From Congregibacter brevis (GTDB lineage: Bacteria; Pseudomonadota; Gammaproteobacteria; Pseudomonadales; Halieaceae): DNA of 64,000 bases. The first letter of the stretch is position 1. Each line of letters begins with the position of its first letter. Positions 60,655 to 64,000 of this stretch are shown piece after piece. The DNA is taken from NCBI RefSeq assembly GCF_045689245.1, contig NZ_CP136865.1, positions 2,108,001 through 2,172,000 on the forward strand. The letters run 5' to 3'. Below the pieces are notes generated by a model. That model was not told where the DNA came from and ran no database searches. It worked only from the letters and a program-made list of their open reading frames with translations. The translations under genes and the position numbers were made by a program.

Positions 60655-61346
60655 TCATTAGCCATAAGCATCGGTTCATTTTTGTAAAGACACACAAGAC
60701 GGCTGGTAGCTCCTTGGAAGTAGCCCTGGCCCAAGAATGTGGCGACAGCGATATTGTGTCTCACATGGAAGACAACATCGCCAGCGGAATTCCGCGCAAT
60801 TATGGACCGACCTCCAGGCTAGGATCGGCTTACAACCAAAGGAAGCTACTGCGAAAGTTGGTGGGGAGACACTCGCCCCTCCTCGGCGAGTTCTACTATG
60901 AGCACATGCCGGCTACTCGCATCAGAGATCTTGTAGGCGCGCCTCTATGGGACAGCTATTTCACGTTTTGCTTTGAGCGCAACCCCTGGGATAAGGCAGT
61001 TTCTTACTATTTGTGGAAGCAGCATGGTCAGGGGCGGGATATGCCTGCCTTTAGTGAGTACATAGAGAAAAAGCCTCACCGTTTGCCGAGGGATGCCGAT
61101 CTGTACTTTGACGGTAACGAGCTTATGGTTGATCGCGTGTTCGAGTTTAGAGAGCTGAGCAATGCGTTGGAGGAGCTGCGCGAACGCTTAGGACTAAAGC
61201 TGCCGGAGCCTCTTCCCCGGGAGAAGACTGGTGTGGCTGTTGAGCGCAAAGACTATAGAGACTATTACGACGACGAGAGCAAGGCGCGCATTGGTCGCCT
61301 ATTTGAGAGAGAAATCGCCCTTATGAATTACCGCTTTGAGGGATAG
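60651..61346 (+). CDS. Carbohydrate-type sulfotransferase (Sulfotransfer_2 family)
   Basis: A 231-residue protein. The PAPS phosphosulfate-binding loop is FVKTHKTAGSSLEVAL (residues 11-26) and the 3'-phosphate motif CFERNPWDKAVSYYLWK (about 107-123). Both are typical of membrane-associated glycan sulfotransferases. It has no signal peptide and would act at the cytoplasmic face on lipid-linked sugars. The ATG overlaps the ligase stop (ATGA), so the two are translated together. I infer a sulfated surface polysaccharide. Confidence 0.85.
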   Translation: MIISHKHRFIFVKTHKTAGSSLEVALAQECGDSDIVSHMEDNIASGIPRNYGPTSRLGSAYNQRKLLRKLVGRHSPLLGEFYYEHMPATRIRDLVGAPLWDSYFTFCFERNPWDKAVSYYLWKQHGQGRDMPAFSEYIEKKPHRLPRDADLYFDGNELMVDRVFEFRELSNALEELRERLGLKLPEPLPREKTGVAVERKDYRDYYDDESKARIGRLFEREIALMNYRFEG

Positions 61347-61393
61347 CGGCACTGTCAGGCGCTAGTACAGCCTGCACCGCTCACTTAAGATCT

Positions 61394-62158
61394 CTAAGCG
61401 TTCGCGGCCACGGGTTTTCGCACGAAGTGCACATAGCCTGTGCGAGGACCATGGATGCCGAAGCGCTCGCGTCTTTGAAGGTCTGGCTCTAAATCTTCTG
61501 GTGAAAAAACTTCTGTGATGAATCCCGCTTCCTCCAATCGTTGTCGGTAGTCGTGGCCGTAATTTCTGACATGCTCATCCGGGCGCTTGTCCCAGTTGGC
61601 GCGAACGTTGCCGGGAGTGTTTGCTTCGGACGTGGACTCTGCGAAGAGAGGGACATTCACTACGGCCCAGGCACCGGGGCGTAGCACGCGATAGCATTCG
61701 GCTATTGCTTTGCGATCGTCGGGGACGTCTTGAAACACATGGTTACAGTAAATCGCATCCATAGTTTCGTTGGGGTAGAGCATGTCTTGTACATCGAGGC
61801 GCACCATCACATCTTTACGCATGAGATCTGCTGTGATGTAGCCTTCGTCGATGGCGTCAAAAAAGAACTCACTGAGCCGAGGCTCCGGAGCAACGTGAAG
61901 AAACTGCATGTGCTTTTGTAGCAGCTCGGTCTTGCGCATTTGCAAGAACAGCCAACTTAGACGATCCCGCTCTCGGCTTCGGCACAGCGGGCAGACGGCG
62001 CCCGGGCGTGCACGCTCGCCACTTCCCGCTGGTAAAAAATGCGAAAAACTGTGGTCGCAGACAGGGCAGTGCACTGCATCGCCCCGATACTTGATCGGAG
62101 AAATAACGTTATTGCGCCAGCTTCGGAAACGCACCTCTAGAGATTTGAGGAACTGCAT
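61394..62158 (-). CDS. SAM-dependent methyltransferase with N-terminal zinc ribbon
   Basis: A 254-residue class I methyltransferase. A four-cysteine ribbon (HCPVCDHSF and CPLCRSRERDRL, residues about 33-70) precedes the methyltransferase fold. The latter is marked by FLHVAPEPRLSEFF (motif I-like, without the usual GxGxG), VRLDVQDMLYPNETMDAIYC and YRVLRPGAWAVV. Such proteins occur in glycan clusters, where they methylate sugars. It converges on the sulfotransferase gene. Confidence 0.82.
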   Translation of the reverse strand: MQFLKSLEVRFRSWRNNVISPIKYRGDAVHCPVCDHSFSHFLPAGSGERARPGAVCPLCRSRERDRLSWLFLQMRKTELLQKHMQFLHVAPEPRLSEFFFDAIDEGYITADLMRKDVMVRLDVQDMLYPNETMDAIYCNHVFQDVPDDRKAIAECYRVLRPGAWAVVNVPLFAESTSEANTPGNVRANWDKRPDEHVRNYGHDYRQRLEEAGFITEVFSPEDLEPDLQRRERFGIHGPRTGYVHFVRKPVAANA

Positions 62159-62231
62159 TGTCTAGCAACCAGTCACTGCGCCCGTTTCCGGCCGCAGTGC
62201 ATAACAAGGCAATAGCAAGGAATCCACCTGT

Positions 62232-62603
62232 CTAGCCAAAAACAAAGAATGCGAGCTTGTTGCCGTCCAGGTCTTTAACATAAGCGCCATAAAACACATC
62301 AGGGATACGTTGCCCAGGCTCGCCGTCGCAGGTTGCTCCCAGCTCTATAGCTTTTGCGTAAAGCGTGTCGACGTTTTCTTTGCTGCCCGCAGTGATCGCG
62401 ACCATGTTGCCGTTGCCCGGATGGTTGGGTTCTTCATCATAGGGCAGACATACCGCGATCATAGGCTCAGCCATGCTCTTACCGATAAAAGCTATGCGAT
62501 CCATATCGGCGGTGACTGACGCGCCCATGTCTTTGAGCAATTCTGTGTAGAAGGTCTTGGCGCGGTCCATATCGCTGACGCCGACTGTGACATAGCCGAT
62601 CAT
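62232..62603 (-). CDS. VOC family protein
   Basis: A 123-residue glyoxalase-fold protein, MIGYVTVGVSDMDRAKTFYTE at the start and VFYGAYVKDLDGNKLAFFVFG at the end, with GATCDGEPGQR before it. This is the small type often annotated as lactoylglutathione-lyase-like, but ligands are incomplete and the function is unknown. The ATG at 62603 has AAGGAG upstream and replaces the longer open frame. Confidence 0.82.
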   Translation of the reverse strand: MIGYVTVGVSDMDRAKTFYTELLKDMGASVTADMDRIAFIGKSMAEPMIAVCLPYDEEPNHPGNGNMVAITAGSKENVDTLYAKAIELGATCDGEPGQRIPDVFYGAYVKDLDGNKLAFFVFG

Positions 62604-62830
62604 AGGTAACTCCTTTAAACAAACGGATGACATTATTAGTAATTCAATACGCGTAAGTTCGCGTATCGCTAGCGTACAAATTCCACGCATCTAACGCGCT
62701 AGGTTTATGAACGCGGGGAGAGTGTAAAGCATATCGTGCCACAGGCAATCCATTGTAAACGTGCCGGGGTGCTTGAGGACGCATGCCGGCTACGCGTATG
62801 CTCGCGTATTCAATGACTGACTAAGCCTCT
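62604..62830. other. 227-bp divergent spacer upstream of the SLC13-type permease
   Basis: It should contain promoters for the VOC gene and the permease gene. The part near 62650-62690 is rich in the words CGCGTA/TACGCG, including ACGCGTAAGTTCGCGTA. I see no clear promoter boxes or ribosome-binding site for the permease. Confidence 0.35.
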
Positions 62831-64000
62831 ATGCCTGAACAGCTGTTCATTGCCGTGATTTTTCTGGGCCTATTCTATGGGCTGGTCTTTACGTCCTACG
62901 CGCCTGCGTGGCTGTTTGCCGGCGCTATGGGCGTTGCGTATTTCGCAGGGCTAGTTGACACCCCGGAGGTGCTGGAAAAAGCCACGAACATAGGTCTGGT
63001 AACTCTGGTTCTTCTTCTGCTGGTATCCATTGGCCTTGAGAAACTGAGTTGGCTTTCCCGTCTGTCACGAGGACTAGTCGTTTCGGGTTATCGCCGATCC
63101 TTGCTAAGGGTGTCTGCGGTGACCAGCGTATTTTCTGCTCTCGTAAACAACACGGCAGTCGTCGCGACCCTGGCTAACGCACTTCGCGAGAACAACTTCC
63201 ATCTGCCCAGTCGTCTGCTCCTTCCCCTTTCCTATGCCGCGGTACTGGGAGGCACCACAACGCTTATTGGTACTTCCACCAATTTGATCGTGAGTTCCTT
63301 CCTTGAAGACGCTACGGGTGAGGGCCTGGCCTTCTTTGACTTCTTGCCTATCGGGCTAACCGTGACGGTGGTGGGTATTGTGGTGCTGTTGCTGACGCAT
63401 CGTTTGCTGCCCGCTAATCCGCGCGATGAGGTGACGGTTGCCGAGTATCTTGTCGAGGCCGAAGTGGTTGCCGGGTCCAGCCTGGTGGGGCGCAGTATTG
63501 CGGAAAACGGATTGCGCGAACTGGAGTCGCTGTTCCTGGTTGAGATTGTCCGTGGTGAGCATCTGATATCGCCCGTTGGCCCGCAGGAATACATTGCAGA
63601 AGGTGATCGACTGATATTCTCCGGTGATATCGCCAAGGTTAGTTTGCTGGGCCGGTTTGACGGCCTAGCAACCTTCGCTGCGGGAGAGGGCTTGCTCAGC
63701 GGCAACCTCGTTCAGGTGATCCTGCTTCCCGGAGCTACGGTAGAGGGTAAAACGGTAAAAGACTCCGGGTTTCGATCATTGTTTGACGCGGCGGTTGTCG
63801 GCCTTCGCAGGGGAGGCGAGCGGCTATCAGGCAAGCTGGGGACTATTACTTTACAGGCAGGTGACAGTCTTATGCTTGCCATAGGTGGCGATTTCTACAG
63901 TCGTCGCAACGTCGACAAGAACTTTCTGGTGGTGGGGTCACGCTCAGTCCAGAAGCCGCTAAGCACCTTGGTAAACAATACGGTTGGTTTGACGATGCTG
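62831..64000 (+). CDS. SLC13-type anion permease with two RCK_C (TrkA_C) domains, truncated by the window end
   Basis: The frame is open from ATG 62831 through the right edge (390 residues so far, MPEQLFIAVIFLGLFYGL). The first membrane half has the SLC13/ArsB signatures NNTAVVATLAN and GTSTNLIVSSF. Two cytoplasmic RCK_C domains follow (EYLVEAEVVAGSSLVGRSIA, about residues 199-280, and VQVILLPGATVEGKTVKDSG, 295-370), then VNNTVGL where the second membrane half begins. This layout is that of sulfate/dicarboxylate-type permeases such as E. coli YfbS and algal SAC1-like proteins. Sulfate uptake would fit the nearby sulfotransferase but is an inference. Confidence 0.88.
   Translation, partial: MPEQLFIAVIFLGLFYGLVFTSYAPAWLFAGAMGVAYFAGLVDTPEVLEKATNIGLVTLVLLLLVSIGLEKLSWLSRLSRGLVVSGYRRSLLRVSAVTSVFSALVNNTAVVATLANALRENNFHLPSRLLLPLSYAAVLGGTTTLIGTSTNLIVSSFLEDATGEGLAFFDFLPIGLTVTVVGIVVLLLTHRLLPANPRDEVTVAEYLVEAEVVAGSSLVGRSIAENGLRELESLFLVEIVRGEHLISPVGPQEYIAEGDRLIFSGDIAKVSLLGRFDGLATFAAGEGLLSGNLVQVILLPGATVEGKTVKDSGFRSLFDAAVVGLRRGGERLSGKLGTITLQAGDSLMLAIGGDFYSRRNVDKNFLVVGSRSVQKPLSTLVNNTVGLTML

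Noticed and set aside
1..64000. CRISPR arrays, insertion sequences, prophage or toxin-antitoxin modules
   Set aside because: No regularly spaced repeats, transposase or integrase motifs, phage structural genes or typical small toxin pairs were found in reading the window.

Overview
The window is chromosomal DNA from a Gram-negative bacterium. The likely source is an aerobic marine gammaproteobacterium of the OM60/NOR5 (Halieaceae) type, such as a Congregibacter or Luminiphilus relative. This rests on lipoprotein boxes, a large TonB-dependent receptor, a DbpA helicase, a YaeQ protein, an E. coli-like tRNA-Thr, a DabAB carbon pump and a type II NAD-type isocitrate dehydrogenase. The lineage is an inference without a database search. 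The DNA is gene-dense and evenly moderate-GC. I see no insertion sequence, prophage, CRISPR array or rRNA, and both edges cut through genes.

Layout. 1-4.1 kb: the 3' end of an unknown gene, then a minus-strand group of crotonase, alpha/beta hydrolase, dgcN and dgcA; the last two form the D-glutamate N-acetylation/racemisation pathway. 4.3-10.5 kb: an S9 peptidase lipoprotein, a PYROXD2-like FAD enzyme, an MscS channel and a GlcD-like flavoenzyme. 10.6-12.6 kb: a methionine/glutamine-type aminotransferase overlapping an omega-amidase. 13.1-18.9 kb: a complete glycerol-type ABC importer operon (glpS-T-P-Q-U-V). 19-31 kb: small metabolic and hypothetical genes, an unusual isocitrate dehydrogenase, a carboxylesterase, transglutaminase, SlyD-like FKBP and a DUF3127 protein that ends in an SSB-type tail. 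31.0 kb: tRNA-Thr(CGU). 31.9-34.9 kb: an Oar-like TonB receptor behind a Pho-box-like repeat. 34.9-36.8 kb: purU-folD one-carbon pair. 38.4 kb: acetolactate synthase large subunit without a small subunit beside it. 40.3-43.2 kb: retropepsin-like protease, AstE-like M14 enzyme and a RimK fused to an RCK_C domain. 45.9-49.1 kb: DbpA, Lrp regulator, HPPD. 49.1-55.3 kb: LysR regulator divergent from dabB-dabA-usp, an inorganic-carbon pump operon. 56.3-64 kb: hydroxyacid dehydrogenase, divergent HMG-CoA reductase, YrbL-like protein, O-antigen ligase, sulfotransferase, methyltransferase and a truncated SLC13/RCK_C permease.

The most interesting items are: (i) a RimK-RCK_C ligase with two candidate erasers; (ii) a DUF3127 protein carrying the SSB C-terminal interaction tip; (iii) an isocitrate dehydrogenase with a tandemly duplicated small domain; (iv) a glycerol ABC importer whose two ATPases have complementary defects, leaving one canonical and one degenerate ATP site; (v) DabAB translationally coupled to a tandem Usp; (vi) a Pho-box-like element before an Oar-type TonB receptor; and (vii) a possible surface-glycan sulfation module at the right edge.
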